The notes: generated from the letters alone by a model not told the origin. DNA of 64,000 bases from Mycolicibacterium neoaurum ATCC 25795 (GCF_000691525.1 NZ_JMDW01000013.1:62001-126000), one strand, 5' to 3'. Positions 42,654 through 51,869 are shown, counted from the first letter of the stretch. Made by a program: numbers and translations.

Positions 42654-42659
42654 TAGTCT
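42654..42659 (+). promoter_or_regulatory. -10 for the leaderless DinB-family gene
   Basis: TAGTCT, 7 nt, then ATG 42667. Confidence 0.6.
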
Positions 42660-42666
42660 GAGGCTC

Positions 42667-43245
42667 ATGGCCGTCGACCCGCCGTGGGAGCCACCCCTGT
42701 CCGGCTCTGAGGAACAACATCTGCTGGGCGCACTGGACCGGCTGCGGTACACGTTCCGGTGGAAGGCCGACGGCCTGGATGCCGCCGGGCTGGGCACCCG
42801 AATCGGGGCGTCCACACTGACCCTCGGCGGGTTGCTCAAGCACCTGGCCCGCGCCGAGGCCCAGCGCTTCGGTCCGGGCCTGGACGATTCGGCCATGGGT
42901 GAGCCCTGGGACAGCGTTTATCAGGACGAAGCCGACTGGGATGCCGACCCGGATTGGGATTTCACCTCAGCGGCGCAGGACTCCCCCGCCCAGCTGTACG
43001 CGCTCTGGGATGACACCGTCGCGCGGTCGCGGACCAGGCTCGCGGCGGCGCTGGCCGACGGTGGCCTTGACTAACCGGTGAGCATCGTCTGGGCCGACGG
43101 TCGCCGGGCGAGCCTGCGGCGCAGCGTGTGCGATCTGATCGAGGAGTACGGCAGGCATACCGGGCATGCCGATCTGCTGCGGGAGGCCGTCGACGGACTG
43201 GTGGGCGAGGATCTGCCGCAGGATTGGCGCCCGCGTCGACACTGA
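42667..43245 (+). pseudogene. DinB/DUF664-family protein interrupted by an in-frame TAA
   Basis: DinB-like metalloenzymes (the superfamily of mycothiol- and bacillithiol-dependent transferases) are about 170-190 aa with a His triad. Here 135 codons run from ATG 42667 to TAA 43072-43074, containing the first conserved segment HLARAEAQRF. In the same frame, immediately after the TAA, coding continues for 56 codons (PVSIVWADGRR..., then HTGHADLLREAVDG with the last conserved histidines) to TGA 43243-43245. The TAA replaces what is most likely CAA (Gln): one C-to-T change. Both halves keep normal codon bias, so the lesion is recent, or the stop is read through, or it is a sequencing error. Confidence 0.82.
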
Positions 43246-43349
43246 AGTCATGTAGGTCCGGGGGCCGAATCTCCTACCCAGCTCAGTGTCGGCGGCCAAC
43301 CCGCCGTCACGACCGAAGCCAGGGAGACGCCCGTCGCCCCGAGCAACCC

Positions 43350-44015
43350 TCAGGCGGCGGGTGTGCCCAGCCCCAGCACCGCGCGCAACTCACGCAGGAA
43401 GAACCACGGCAGCACCGGCATGGCCAGGGTGACCAGCCCGGCGATGATGAAGAGCGCGATCGCCCCTGTCTCGTTGTCACCGGCCAGCAGGTAGGTCGCG
43501 ACAGCCACCGCCAGGGTGCCGGCGCCCACCGCGGCGAGCACGCCCGCCGTGCAGCGCAGGTACACCTGTTCCACGACCGCGGGCAACGCGCCGGCACGCA
43601 CGGTGGTCTCGGCGCCGCCGATCGGCGTCTCGGCGGCGCGGCGTCGGCCCGGCCGGGGCGTGATCGCGGCGATGTCCTCGGACACCGAACCCCCGGCGGG
43701 GGTGAAGCTGCGCACCGGTCGCTCGCTGCTCTGCTTACGGGCCCGGATCAGCAGCGGGATCGCCACCGCGATGACAACGGCGGACACCCCGATGACGGTG
43801 TAGAGCACCCACGGTGTCTCCGAACCGGAGGCCTCGGCGAGTTCGGCGCGCACGGTGCCGCGCCCACTGCCGAGGTCGACGAGGCGCACCACCGCCGCGA
43901 CGGAGACGCCGAGCGCGGCCAGCCACACCGCGGCGCACACGCCGAGCAGGATGCGGTCCAGATCGGGTGGGCCCGACAGTGTCCGCGATGTCCTTGGTGT
44001 CGTGATATCCGGCAT
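43350..44015 (-). CDS. Conserved transmembrane protein (Rv2197c type)
   Basis: 221-aa membrane protein. A short cytoplasmic head is followed by two helices (about 20-47 and 70-93), a basic/Pro cytoplasmic loop and two more helices in the C-terminal half (about 150-175 and 180-205). I recognise the position (next to mmpS3, as Rv2197c) but no functional family. The ATG at 44015 overlaps the mmpS3 stop by 4 nt. Confidence 0.82.
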   Translation of the reverse strand: MPDITTPRTSRTLSGPPDLDRILLGVCAAVWLAALGVSVAAVVRLVDLGSGRGTVRAELAEASGSETPWVLYTVIGVSAVVIAVAIPLLIRARKQSSERPVRSFTPAGGSVSEDIAAITPRPGRRRAAETPIGGAETTVRAGALPAVVEQVYLRCTAGVLAAVGAGTLAVAVATYLLAGDNETGAIALFIIAGLVTLAMPVLPWFFLRELRAVLGLGTPAA

Positions 44016-44836
44016 CAGCAGCTCGTCTGGGCGGCGTTGCCGGTATTGGACGACAGGACCGTCCCGTCGCTGGTGGTGATGGAGCAATTCAGCCGGCTCA
44101 CCAGGAACAGACTGGACGCTTGCACCGAGCCCACCTCCGACTGCGATATCGGGGTCACCGTCAGTGACCAGGGAATGTAGACGTTGCGCTGGGTGCGGCT
44201 GCGCCCCGACGCGTCGATATAGGTGACGGTGATGATGTCACCGGGGGCCTTCGTTCCGGTCACCGTGTAGGTGACCTGCCGCGGTCCCGCGGGTCGCGTC
44301 GTCGTCGGAGGTGGCGGCGGTGGCGGGGCCTCGCTGGTGGCCGGCGGCGGCGCGGGTTCTTCGGCCGGCGGCGGAGGGGGCGGGGGCGGCGGCTCCTGGG
44401 TCACCGTCACCGTCTCCGGTGGCGGGGGCGGCGGCGCCTCGGTGGTCGGCGGCGGCGGGGGTGGCGGCGGTGGCGTGGTCGTGGTGATCGCGTCCTGCAC
44501 CGGCGGCGCCGTCGTGGTGGACGTCGTCGGGTTGGCCATGTTGTCGCTGTCGGTACGGGTCACCAACAGAGCGACGGATGCGACGAGGGAGATGGCGGCG
44601 ACGATGGCGACGACGCCGACCACCCACGGCCACCGCGGCGGCCGGTCATCCTCGGGATCCAGCGGCGCATAGTTGTCATAGTCATAGAGCGCCGGATCCG
44701 GCGGCACGTACGGAGCGCTTACGAACTGCTCGGATTCGGGGGCGGAGTACGCCCGCGAATGGATATCGGTCTCGTCGGACCGGGACGTCTTATCCCTGTC
44801 CCCACCCGAAGACTCCGGTCCTGACGGCCCGCTCAT
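44015..44836 (-). CDS. mmpS3: MmpS3 membrane protein
   Basis: MmpS-family membrane protein. The N-terminal cytoplasmic part carries SRAYSAPESEQ and YVPPDP as in M. tuberculosis MmpS3, then a transmembrane helix (about 70-93), a very Pro/Thr-rich extracytoplasmic stretch with long proline runs, and the folded MmpS domain starting RQVTYTVTGTKAPGD and ending QTSC, with Cys pairs suggesting a disulfide. ATG 44836 (MSGP) matches homologues; a TTG lies two codons upstream. No MmpL partner gene is adjacent. In mycobacteria MmpS3 is linked to envelope/division rather than export. Confidence 0.92.
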   Translation of the reverse strand: MSGPSGPESSGGDRDKTSRSDETDIHSRAYSAPESEQFVSAPYVPPDPALYDYDNYAPLDPEDDRPPRWPWVVGVVAIVAAISLVASVALLVTRTDSDNMANPTTSTTTAPPVQDAITTTTPPPPPPPPPTTEAPPPPPPETVTVTQEPPPPPPPPPAEEPAPPPATSEAPPPPPPPTTTRPAGPRQVTYTVTGTKAPGDIITVTYIDASGRSRTQRNVYIPWSLTVTPISQSEVGSVQASSLFLVSRLNCSITTSDGTVLSSNTGNAAQTSC

Positions 44837-44968
44837 CTGCAACTAAACCTCGGCCTATCCTTCTCGACTGCTGCCTCGGCAAGATTACCCAACACCGCGG
44901 CCGTGCGGACCGGGCCGACACGGTACGCCGACGAACTGACGCACGGTTGTGACCTGGCCGAAGGTGGG

Positions 44969-45388
44969 TCAGTGCTTCTCGGGGCCGGTGTAGTACTCGA
45001 AGACCAGGCCGGCGGCCGAAGCCAGCACGAAGCAGATGCCCGCGACGATCAGCCAGGGCAGCCACAGTGCGGCACCGACGGCGGCGGTCGAGAAGGACAG
45101 CGCGATCAGGATCGGCCACCAGCTATGCGGGCTGTAGAAGCCCAACTCGCCTGCGCCGTCACTGATTTCGGCATCCTCGTAATCCTCGGGCCGGGTGTCC
45201 AGGCGACGTGCCACGAAGCGGAAGAACGTTCCCGTGATGAGTGTCAGACCGGTGGACAGCACCAGCGCGGTGGTCCCGGCCCACTCGATGCCGCCGGTGG
45301 CGAACAGCGCGGTCAGCACTGCGTACACCACGGAGGCCAACACGAAGAATCCGGTCAGGAATTCGAACAGCCGGGCTTCGATATGCAT
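44969..45388 (-). CDS. ctaF: Cytochrome c oxidase polypeptide 4 CtaF
   Basis: Actinobacterial subunit IV of the aa3 oxidase, 139 aa, four predicted helices in two pairs (about 10-30, 38-58, 93-110, 113-133). The HIEARLFEFLTGFF start, RPEDYEDAEISDGAGELGFYSPHSWWP loop and FEYYTGPEKH end match M. tuberculosis CtaF (Rv2199c). It lies 12 nt downstream of ctaC and is co-transcribed with it. Confidence 0.95.
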   Translation of the reverse strand: MHIEARLFEFLTGFFVLASVVYAVLTALFATGGIEWAGTTALVLSTGLTLITGTFFRFVARRLDTRPEDYEDAEISDGAGELGFYSPHSWWPILIALSFSTAAVGAALWLPWLIVAGICFVLASAAGLVFEYYTGPEKH

Positions 45389-45400
45389 GCGTCGTCGTCC

Positions 45401-46441
45401 TTACTTGCTCGCCTGCGCGGGTGCACCGACCTGCTCACCGCGGCGGGTGTCGAACGGGAAGGTGGTGGTGGCCAGCGGATCCTGACCGATGGCCTGCAAC
45501 GCCTGGGCGTTGGTGGCCTCCGGATTGGCCTCCCGATACTCCAGGTAGGCCTTGAAGTCGTTGGGTTCGACGACACGAACCTCGAAGTTCATCATCGCGT
45601 GGTAGGTGCCGCACATTTCGGTGCAGCGCCCGACGAAGGCGCCGGTCTGCTCAATCTCGCTGACCTGGAACACGTTGTCGGAGTTGTTCTCCTTGGGGTT
45701 GGGCAGCACGTCCCGCTTGAACAGGAACTCGGGCACCCAGAAGCCGTGGATCACGTCGGCCGAGGAGATGATGAACTCGATGCGCTTACCCTTGGGCAAC
45801 ACCAGGACCGGGATCTCGGTGCTGGTACCGATGGTCTCGATCTTGTTGAAGTTCAGGTAGCTGCGGTCTTCGCTGTTCTTGCCGGCCAACGGACCGACAC
45901 GCTCGATACCGTGCTCATCGACACCCTCGGGCACCGAGCGCATGGCTTCCTTGCGCGCATTGTCGACGCCGTCGTAATCCATGGTGCCGTCGGCGAAATC
46001 GACCTTCTGGTAGCCGAACTTCCAGTTCCACTGGAAGGCGGTGACGTCGACGACCACCTCGGGATTGGGATCCTTGTGCAGCATCCGCTCCTGCACCACC
46101 ACGGTGAAGTAGAAGAGCACCGAGATGATCAGGAACGGCACGACGGTGAGCACGAGCTCAAGCGGCATGTTGTAACCGAACTGACGGGGCAGCTCGGTAT
46201 CGGTCGCCTTCTTCCGGTGGAAGACGCTGGTCCAGAAGATCAGCGCCCACACGATGCCGCCGACGACGAACGAGGCGATGACCGACCACACCCACAGGTC
46301 GCGGTTCAACCGCGCCTCCGGGGTGATGCCCTGCGGCCAGCCGAGTCCGAAGATCTCCTGGTAGCTGCAGCCGCTCAGCAGGATGGCCATGCCACCCAAA
46401 ACCAATGACAACGCCACCAAACGGGCCCCGCGAGCGGTCAC
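45401..46441 (-). CDS. ctaC: Cytochrome c oxidase subunit II CtaC
   Basis: Lipoprotein subunit II of the aa3 oxidase, which accepts electrons from QcrC. A lipoprotein signal ends LLSGC, two transmembrane helices follow, and the periplasmic cupredoxin domain carries the CuA site CTEMCGTYHAMM. Its insert between residues about 145 and 200 is typical of mycobacteria. GTG 46441 has a perfect AGGAGG 7 nt upstream. 346 aa. The ctaC-ctaF pair is divergent from asnB. Confidence 0.96.
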   Translation of the reverse strand: MTARGARLVALSLVLGGMAILLSGCSYQEIFGLGWPQGITPEARLNRDLWVWSVIASFVVGGIVWALIFWTSVFHRKKATDTELPRQFGYNMPLELVLTVVPFLIISVLFYFTVVVQERMLHKDPNPEVVVDVTAFQWNWKFGYQKVDFADGTMDYDGVDNARKEAMRSVPEGVDEHGIERVGPLAGKNSEDRSYLNFNKIETIGTSTEIPVLVLPKGKRIEFIISSADVIHGFWVPEFLFKRDVLPNPKENNSDNVFQVSEIEQTGAFVGRCTEMCGTYHAMMNFEVRVVEPNDFKAYLEYREANPEATNAQALQAIGQDPLATTTFPFDTRRGEQVGAPAQASK

Positions 46442-46555
46442 GTTGGCGCCTCCTAGATGAAGTCGGTGAACCGCAGTGCGGTCGGTCAAACTTGGCGAAT
46501 ACTACGCAGCGTAGACCACGCCCGCCGGGTCGAGCGAAGCGACCGCACGATTCGG

Positions 46556-46561
46556 CATACT
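46556..46561 (+). promoter_or_regulatory. -10 for leaderless asnB
   Basis: CATACT, 6 nt, then GTG 46568. Confidence 0.55.
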
Positions 46562-46567
46562 GGCGCG

Positions 46568-48499
46568 GTGTGCGGACTGCTGGCGTATCTGACCGACCCG
46601 ACCGTTCAGACCACTCCGATGCTGGTCGAAGCGGTTTCTGGGGCCTCGCATCTGATGCGTCACCGTGGCCCCGACGAACCGGGAACATGGTCCGACGAGG
46701 ATGTCGTGTTGGGTTTCAACCGACTGTCGATCATCGATATCGCGCACAGTCATCAGCCGCTGCGCTGGGGACCGGCCGAGGCCCCGGACCGCTACGCGCT
46801 GGTGTTCAACGGCGAGATCTACAACTACCTCGAGTTGCGGGAGGCGCTGCGCGAGGAGTTCGGTGCGGTTTTCCACACCGACGGTGACGGCGAGGCGATC
46901 GTCGCGGGCTTCCATCACTGGGGCACCGACGTCCTGAATCGGCTGCGCGGCATGTTCGCCTTCGCGCTCTGGGACACCCAGACCGCCGAGCTGCTGTGCG
47001 CCCGCGATCCGTTCGGCATCAAACCCCTCTACATGGCCACCGGGCCGGGCGGGACCGTCGTCGGCAGCGAGAAGAAGTGCCTGATCGATCTCGCCCCGAC
47101 GGCCGGGCTGGATCTCGATATCGACGAGCGGGCCGTGCAGCACTACACGGTGCTGCAGTACGTCCCCGAGCCCGAGACGCTGCATCGCGGGATCCGCCGG
47201 CTGGAATCGGGTAGCTACGCCGTCATCCGGCCCGGCCGGGCGCCGGTGGTCAGCCGCTACTTCCGTCCGCGGTTCGCCGCGGTGCCCTTCGTCGACGGTG
47301 CCGAGCAGGCCCGCTACGACGAGATCACCGCGGTGCTCGAGGACTCCGTCGCCAAGCACATGCGCGCCGATGTGACGGTCGGCGCATTCCTGTCCGGCGG
47401 TATCGATTCGACGGCCATCGCGGCGCTGGCGATGCGGCACAACCCGCGGCTGATCACCTTCACCACCGGTTTCGAGCGGGAGGGGTTCTCCGAGGTCGAC
47501 GTCGCCGTCGAGTCGGCGAAGGCCATCGGGGCACGCCATGTGACGAAGGTGGTCAGCGCCGAGGAGTTCGTCGCCGCATTACCCGAGATCGTCTGGTACC
47601 TGGACGAGCCGGTGGCCGATCCCGCGCTGATACCGCTGTTCTTCATCGCGCGCGAGGCGCGCAAGCACGTGAAGGTGGTGCTCTCCGGCGAGGGCGCCGA
47701 CGAGCTCTTCGGCGGCTACACGATCTATCGGGAGCCGTTGTCGCTCAAGGCGTTCGACTACATCCCGCGGCCCTTGCGGCGGTCGCTGGGCAAGGCGTCC
47801 CGGCCGCTGCCGGAGGGCATGCGGGGCAAGAGCCTGCTGCACCGCGGTTCGATGACGCTGGAGCAGCGCTACTACGGCAACGCCCGCAGCTTCTCCGACG
47901 AGCAGCTGCGCGCCACCCTGCCCGGGTTCCGGCCCGATTGGACCCATACCGACGTGACCGCGCAGCTGTACGCCGAATCGGCGGGCTGGGATCCGGTGGC
48001 GCGCATGCAGCACATCGACCTGTTCACCTGGTTACGCGGGGACATCCTGGTCAAGGCCGACAAGATGACCATGGCCAACTCATTGGAGCTGCGGGTGCCG
48101 TTCCTGGACCCCGAGGTGTTCAAGGTGGCCTCCCGGCTGCCCTATGACCAGAAGATCACCCGCACCACCACCAAGTACGCGTTGCGCCGCGCATTGGAGC
48201 CGATCGTGCCCGCGCATGTGCTCAACCGGCCCAAACTGGGTTTCCCGGTGCCGATCCGGCACTGGCTCAAGGCCGGGCCGCTGCTGGACTGGGCACAGCA
48301 CACCATCGAGACATCGCAGGCAGGCGATCTGGTCGACCTGGCGGCGGTGCGCACCATGCTCGATGACCACCGCGCCGGATCCGGGGATCACAGCCGCCGG
48401 TTGTGGACGGTGCTGATCTTCATGCTGTGGCACGCCATCTTCGTCGAGGGCACGGTGTCACCGCAGATCAGCGAACCGACCTATCCGGTCCAGCTCTAG
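46568..48499 (+). CDS. asnB: Asparagine synthetase (glutamine-hydrolysing) AsnB
   Basis: Two-domain amidotransferase. After the GTG start comes the nucleophile Cys2 (CGLLAYL), essential for the Ntn glutaminase domain, with HRGPDEPG and FNGEIYNY. The C-terminal synthetase domain has the PP-loop SGGIDSTAIA and the VVLSGEGADELFGGY segment. In mycobacteria and relatives AsnB-like enzymes amidate meso-DAP or make asparagine; the M. tuberculosis equivalent is Rv2201. Start 46568 is set by Cys2 and by CATACT 6 nt upstream. 643 aa. Its stop overlaps the convergent adoK stop. Confidence 0.95.
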   Translation: MCGLLAYLTDPTVQTTPMLVEAVSGASHLMRHRGPDEPGTWSDEDVVLGFNRLSIIDIAHSHQPLRWGPAEAPDRYALVFNGEIYNYLELREALREEFGAVFHTDGDGEAIVAGFHHWGTDVLNRLRGMFAFALWDTQTAELLCARDPFGIKPLYMATGPGGTVVGSEKKCLIDLAPTAGLDLDIDERAVQHYTVLQYVPEPETLHRGIRRLESGSYAVIRPGRAPVVSRYFRPRFAAVPFVDGAEQARYDEITAVLEDSVAKHMRADVTVGAFLSGGIDSTAIAALAMRHNPRLITFTTGFEREGFSEVDVAVESAKAIGARHVTKVVSAEEFVAALPEIVWYLDEPVADPALIPLFFIAREARKHVKVVLSGEGADELFGGYTIYREPLSLKAFDYIPRPLRRSLGKASRPLPEGMRGKSLLHRGSMTLEQRYYGNARSFSDEQLRATLPGFRPDWTHTDVTAQLYAESAGWDPVARMQHIDLFTWLRGDILVKADKMTMANSLELRVPFLDPEVFKVASRLPYDQKITRTTTKYALRRALEPIVPAHVLNRPKLGFPVPIRHWLKAGPLLDWAQHTIETSQAGDLVDLAAVRTMLDDHRAGSGDHSRRLWTVLIFMLWHAIFVEGTVSPQISEPTYPVQL

Positions 48500-49476
48500 G
48501 AGACGCCGATCGCGGCACCGATCTCGGCGCCTGCCTCGGCGCCGAAGGCCTCGGTGATGCGCGCCACCGCGGAATCGCGGTCCCAGGTCCACTCCTGCGG
48601 GCCGGTGGCTTCCAGCACCAGCGTGGCCACCAGCGAGGCCAGCTGCGCCGACCGTTCCAGGCTCAGCCCGGCGGAACGACCGGTCAGGAACCCGGCACGG
48701 AACGCGTCGCCGATGCCGGTCGGGTCGGCCTGGTGAGTTTCCGGGACGATGCCGACGTGCACGAACGTGCCGTCGCTGCCGACGATGTCGACGCCCTTCT
48801 CCCCCAGTGTCGTGACGCGCATCTTGATCTGGCCCATGACCTGGGCCTCGGACAGTCCCGACTTCTGCAGCAGCAGATCCCACTCGTAATCGTTGGTGAA
48901 CAGGTAGGTCGCACCGTCGATCAGGCGGCGGATCTGCTCACCGTCCAGGCGGGCGAGCTGTTGGGAGGGGTCGGCGGCGAACGGCAGGCCCAGTTCGCGG
49001 CACTGGTCGGTATGGCGGAACATGGCGTCCGGATCGTTGGCGCCGACGATCACCAGTTCCGGCGCACCGCTGCGCTCGACGAGTTTGGCCAGGTCGATAT
49101 TGCGGGCCTCGGACATCGCACCCGGGTAGAACGACGCGATCTGGGCCATCGCCTCGTCGGTGGTGCAGACGAACCGCGCGGTGTACGCGTTCTCGGAGAT
49201 CAGCACGTTCTCGGTGTTGACGCCGTGGTCGTCGAGCCATTGACGGTACTCACCGAAATCCTGGCCCGCCGCGCCGACGAGGGCGACATCGCCGCCGAGC
49301 ACGCCGATCGCGAAGGCCATGTTGCCCGCGACGCCGCCGCGGTGCATGACCAGGTCGTCGACCAGGAAACTCAGCGACACCTTCTGCAGGTGATCCGGCA
49401 GGAGCTGCTCGGAGAACTTGCCGGGAAACTTCATCAGATGGTCGGTCGCAATGGATCCGGTCACCGCAATGGTCAC
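48496..49476 (-). CDS. adoK: Adenosine kinase AdoK (PfkB family)
   Basis: Purine-salvage kinase phosphorylating adenosine, unusual in being closer to bacterial sugar kinases. N-terminal VTGSIATDHLM, the HRGGVAGNMAFAIGVLG substrate loop and the C-terminal DPTGIGDAFRAGF motif with the catalytic Asp are intact. GTG 49476 matches the M. tuberculosis start (MTIAVTGS) and has AAGGGC upstream; ATG 49500 is an alternative. 326 aa. Confidence 0.95.
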   Translation of the reverse strand: MTIAVTGSIATDHLMKFPGKFSEQLLPDHLQKVSLSFLVDDLVMHRGGVAGNMAFAIGVLGGDVALVGAAGQDFGEYRQWLDDHGVNTENVLISENAYTARFVCTTDEAMAQIASFYPGAMSEARNIDLAKLVERSGAPELVIVGANDPDAMFRHTDQCRELGLPFAADPSQQLARLDGEQIRRLIDGATYLFTNDYEWDLLLQKSGLSEAQVMGQIKMRVTTLGEKGVDIVGSDGTFVHVGIVPETHQADPTGIGDAFRAGFLTGRSAGLSLERSAQLASLVATLVLEATGPQEWTWDRDSAVARITEAFGAEAGAEIGAAIGVS

Positions 49477-49575
49477 GAAAAAACGCCCTTCGAAAGTCAT
49501 CAAGTTAGCTAGGCGCACCTTACAGACGCATGGACACCGGCGCTTCGGCGCCGAGGACGTAGGTCCGGGGTGCGC

Positions 49576-49581
49576 TAGCCT
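49576..49581 (+). promoter_or_regulatory. Putative -10 for the Rv2203-type gene
   Basis: TAGCCT, about 43 nt before the ATG at 49625. Confidence 0.4.
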
Positions 49582-49624
49582 GCTTGGGAGTCCGATCTCC
49601 ACCCCAGACTGCGGAAAGCACCAC

Positions 49625-50233
49625 ATGTCCGGCCCCGCGCCCTATCCCGATTCTCCTCCCCCACAAGGGTTTCCGCCGCCGAGCGGACCGCCGGGACCCG
49701 GGCAGTTCGGCTACCCGGGCGCCCTGCCCCCACCGGTGCCCTATCCGAGGAACGATCGGCGGCGAAACCTGGTCATCGGTGCGGTTGCCGTCGCGGCGGT
49801 CGCAGTCGTCGCCGGTGCCGCGGTGGTACTGCGCGGCAGCGATGCCGGCCAGCAGCCGATGACGGCCCAGACCGTGCAACCGGCCATCCAGGGTTTCCTG
49901 GACGCCCTGGCCGACGGGGATCTCGAGGCGATCGCGCGGCACACGCTGTGCGGGTTGTACGACGAGGTCGCCGACCGCAAGTCCGATCTGGCGCTGGCCG
50001 AGCTGAACGCCGACGGTTTCGAGAAGCAGTACGGTCGCGTCGAGGTCACCTCGATCGACAAGCTGGTGCCGTGGTCGACCAATCAGGCCCAGGCGCTGTT
50101 CACCATGCGGGTCACCGAGTCCGGACGGGGTCGCGGCGCGGTGCCGGTCGGCACCGCTATGCAGGCCGTCGGCCAGCTATTGCAGTTCGACGACGAGATC
50201 CTGGTGTGTTCATACGTGCAGCGCACGGGCTGA
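49625..50233 (+). CDS. Proline-rich single-pass membrane protein (Rv2203 type)
   Basis: 202-aa protein: 40-residue Pro/Gly-rich cytoplasmic head, transmembrane helix (about 47-69) and an extracytoplasmic domain of about 125 residues with two cysteines (CGLYDE and CSYVQRTG) and an NTF2-like look (repeated helix-strand pattern, IQGFLDALADGD at its start). The family is common in mycobacteria, often called DUF4878 or lumazine-binding-like, with no proven role. Start ATG 49625; upstream frame is shadow. Confidence 0.78.
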   Translation: MSGPAPYPDSPPPQGFPPPSGPPGPGQFGYPGALPPPVPYPRNDRRRNLVIGAVAVAAVAVVAGAAVVLRGSDAGQQPMTAQTVQPAIQGFLDALADGDLEAIARHTLCGLYDEVADRKSDLALAELNADGFEKQYGRVEVTSIDKLVPWSTNQAQALFTMRVTESGRGRGAVPVGTAMQAVGQLLQFDDEILVCSYVQRTG

Positions 50234-50269
50234 CCCGGTGCGATGACAAAGCTGCGATGACAAAACGCA

Positions 50270-50300
50270 ACGGACCGGCCGAATTACTCAGCCGGTCCGT
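50270..50300. terminator. Convergent-gene hairpin (probable bidirectional terminator)
   Basis: ACGGACCGGC (50270-50279) pairs perfectly with GCCGGTCCGT (50291-50300) across an 11-nt loop. A CAAAA tract before it gives T-rich sequence on the minus strand. It lies between the convergent Rv2203- and Rv2204c-type genes. Confidence 0.6.
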
Positions 50301-50312
50301 ATGAGCGTGATC

Positions 50313-50328
50313 GCCGGCGCGCGCCGGC
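50313..50328. repeat. Perfect 16-bp palindrome
   Basis: GCCGGCGCGCGCCGGC is self-complementary and lies 6 nt before the stop of the minus-strand HesB-type gene. It may reinforce the neighbouring terminator. Confidence 0.5.
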
Positions 50329-50334
50329 CGCAGA

Positions 50335-50691
50335 TCAGTTGAACGAGTCGCCGCAGGCGCAGGACCCGGTGGCGTTGGGGTTGTCGATCGTGAAGCCCTG
50401 CTTCTCGATGGTGTCGACGAAGTCGATGGTGGCGCCCTGGATATACGGTGCGCTCATCCGGTCCACGGTCAGCGCCACCCCACCGAACTCGGTGGTCAGG
50501 TCGCCGTCGAGGGTGCGGTCATCGAAGAATAGGTTGTAGCGCAGTCCGGCGCATCCGCCCGGCTGCACGGCGATGCGCAGCGCCAGGTCGTCGCGGCCCT
50601 CCTGGTCGAGCAGCGCCTTGGCCTTGGCCGCCGCGGCGTCGGTCAGCACCGCACCATGGGTTTCGGTGGTGGTGTCGTCCTGAACAGTCAT
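50335..50691 (-). CDS. HesB/IscA-type iron-sulfur carrier (Rv2204c type)
   Basis: 118-aa A-type Fe-S carrier. The three conserved cysteines sit in QPGGCAGLRY and in the C-terminal GSCACGDSF (C-x-C-G). Such proteins hand [4Fe-4S] clusters to apo-enzymes; ErpA-like function is likely but not proven by sequence. The start ATG at 50691 has AGGAG upstream. It is separated from the glycerate kinase gene by 39 nt on the same strand. Confidence 0.92.
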   Translation of the reverse strand: MTVQDDTTTETHGAVLTDAAAAKAKALLDQEGRDDLALRIAVQPGGCAGLRYNLFFDDRTLDGDLTTEFGGVALTVDRMSAPYIQGATIDFVDTIEKQGFTIDNPNATGSCACGDSFN

Positions 50692-50730
50692 TGCATCTCC
50701 TGAAGAAGTGCTGGTGCAATCGCGATGTCT

Positions 50731-51810
50731 TCAACGGTACCTTGCTCGGTCGCTATTCCCGAGCCGTGTGGGCCAGTCGGCCGCGGTGCGCCGGGCCAGT
50801 CCGGTCAGCTGGGCCTGCGCATCGTCCATGGCCAGCTGCACCGAACCCGCGAAATCGGTCACCGAGTGGGCCGCCGCGATCCCCGCGTCGGCCAGCGTCT
50901 CCGGCTCCAGGGTGACCTGGCCTGCCAGCACCAGCACCGGTACATCGCGCTCGCGCGCGCCGCCGGCAAGGGCGCTGACCACCTTGCCGTGCAGCGACTG
51001 GTCGTCGAAACGGCCTTCACCGGTGATGATGAGGTCGGCGGCGGCCAGATCGTCGGCCAGGCGCGTGTGCTCGGCGATGACGGCGGCTCCTGGTTCACGG
51101 CGCCCACCGAGGGCCAGCAGCGCAGCGCCGAGCCCACCTGCCGCACCGGCCCCTGCCTGTTCGGCGATACCCGGGCCGAGGTGGCCCGCCCAGTCGCTCA
51201 GGCGCTGTTCCAACAGCGCGACGGTCGCGGCGTCGGCGCCCTTCTGCGGCCCGAACACCGCCGCTGCGCCCATCGGTCCCAGCAGGGGGTGTTCGACATC
51301 ACTGGCCGCGATCAATTCGATTCCGGCCAGCCGTTGCCGGGCCGCGGGCAGGCCGCCCAGTGCCTCGACCAGGCCCCGTCCGCCGTCGGTGGTCGCGCTG
51401 CCCCCGAGACCGACGACGATCCGCCGTGCGCCGGCCCCGACGGCCGCCCCGACGAGTTCCCCGACCCCGCGGGTGTCGGCGGCGACGGCCGTGCCCGGGT
51501 CGGGGCGCCGACCCAGCAGCGTCAGACCACACGCCTGCGCACATTCGATGTACGCGGTCTCACCGTGACGCACCCAGTGCGCATCCACCCAACCACCCAG
51601 CGGCCCGTGCACGGTGGCCGCCTGTAACCCGCCGAGCCGGCTGGCCAGCACCTCGACGAAACCCGGGCCGCCGTCCGATTGCGGGGCCAGGGTCAGGGTG
51701 TCGGTCGGGCGGGCCGCGGCCCATCCCGCGGCGATCGCCTGTGCGGCCTGCACCGCGGTGAGGGTGTCGCCGAAGCAGTCCGGTGCGATCAGTACCGCCA
51801 GCCCCGTCAT
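50731..51810 (-). CDS. glxK: Glycerate kinase (GarK/GlxK family)
   Basis: 359-aa kinase phosphorylating D-glycerate, giving 2-phosphoglycerate or 3-phosphoglycerate. The family's N-terminal strand-loop is present as VLIAPDCFGDTLTA, where most members have a lysine (DSFKG...). GVGELVGAAVGAGARRIVVGLGGSATTDGG is the glycine-rich core, followed by TGEGRFDDQSLHGKV. Start ATG 51810 with minus-strand TACGCT 6 nt upstream. The missing lysine may affect substrate binding. Confidence 0.88.
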   Translation of the reverse strand: MTGLAVLIAPDCFGDTLTAVQAAQAIAAGWAAARPTDTLTLAPQSDGGPGFVEVLASRLGGLQAATVHGPLGGWVDAHWVRHGETAYIECAQACGLTLLGRRPDPGTAVAADTRGVGELVGAAVGAGARRIVVGLGGSATTDGGRGLVEALGGLPAARQRLAGIELIAASDVEHPLLGPMGAAAVFGPQKGADAATVALLEQRLSDWAGHLGPGIAEQAGAGAAGGLGAALLALGGRREPGAAVIAEHTRLADDLAAADLIITGEGRFDDQSLHGKVVSALAGGARERDVPVLVLAGQVTLEPETLADAGIAAAHSVTDFAGSVQLAMDDAQAQLTGLARRTAADWPTRLGNSDRARYR

Positions 51811-51816
51811 GCCAGC

Positions 51817-51822
51817 AGCGTA
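51817..51822 (-). promoter_or_regulatory. -10 for leaderless glxK
   Basis: Minus-strand TACGCT, 6 nt, then ATG 51810. Confidence 0.55.
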
Positions 51823-51869
51823 GAGGGTGGCATTGGCAGGTGCATGCCGGGCCGCGAGGCCCAGCCAAG

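Noticed and set aside
41160..42896. 578-codon minus-strand open frame over qcrB
   Set aside because: Antisense shadow; the composition mirrors the membrane protein codons of qcrB, and it has no start signal.
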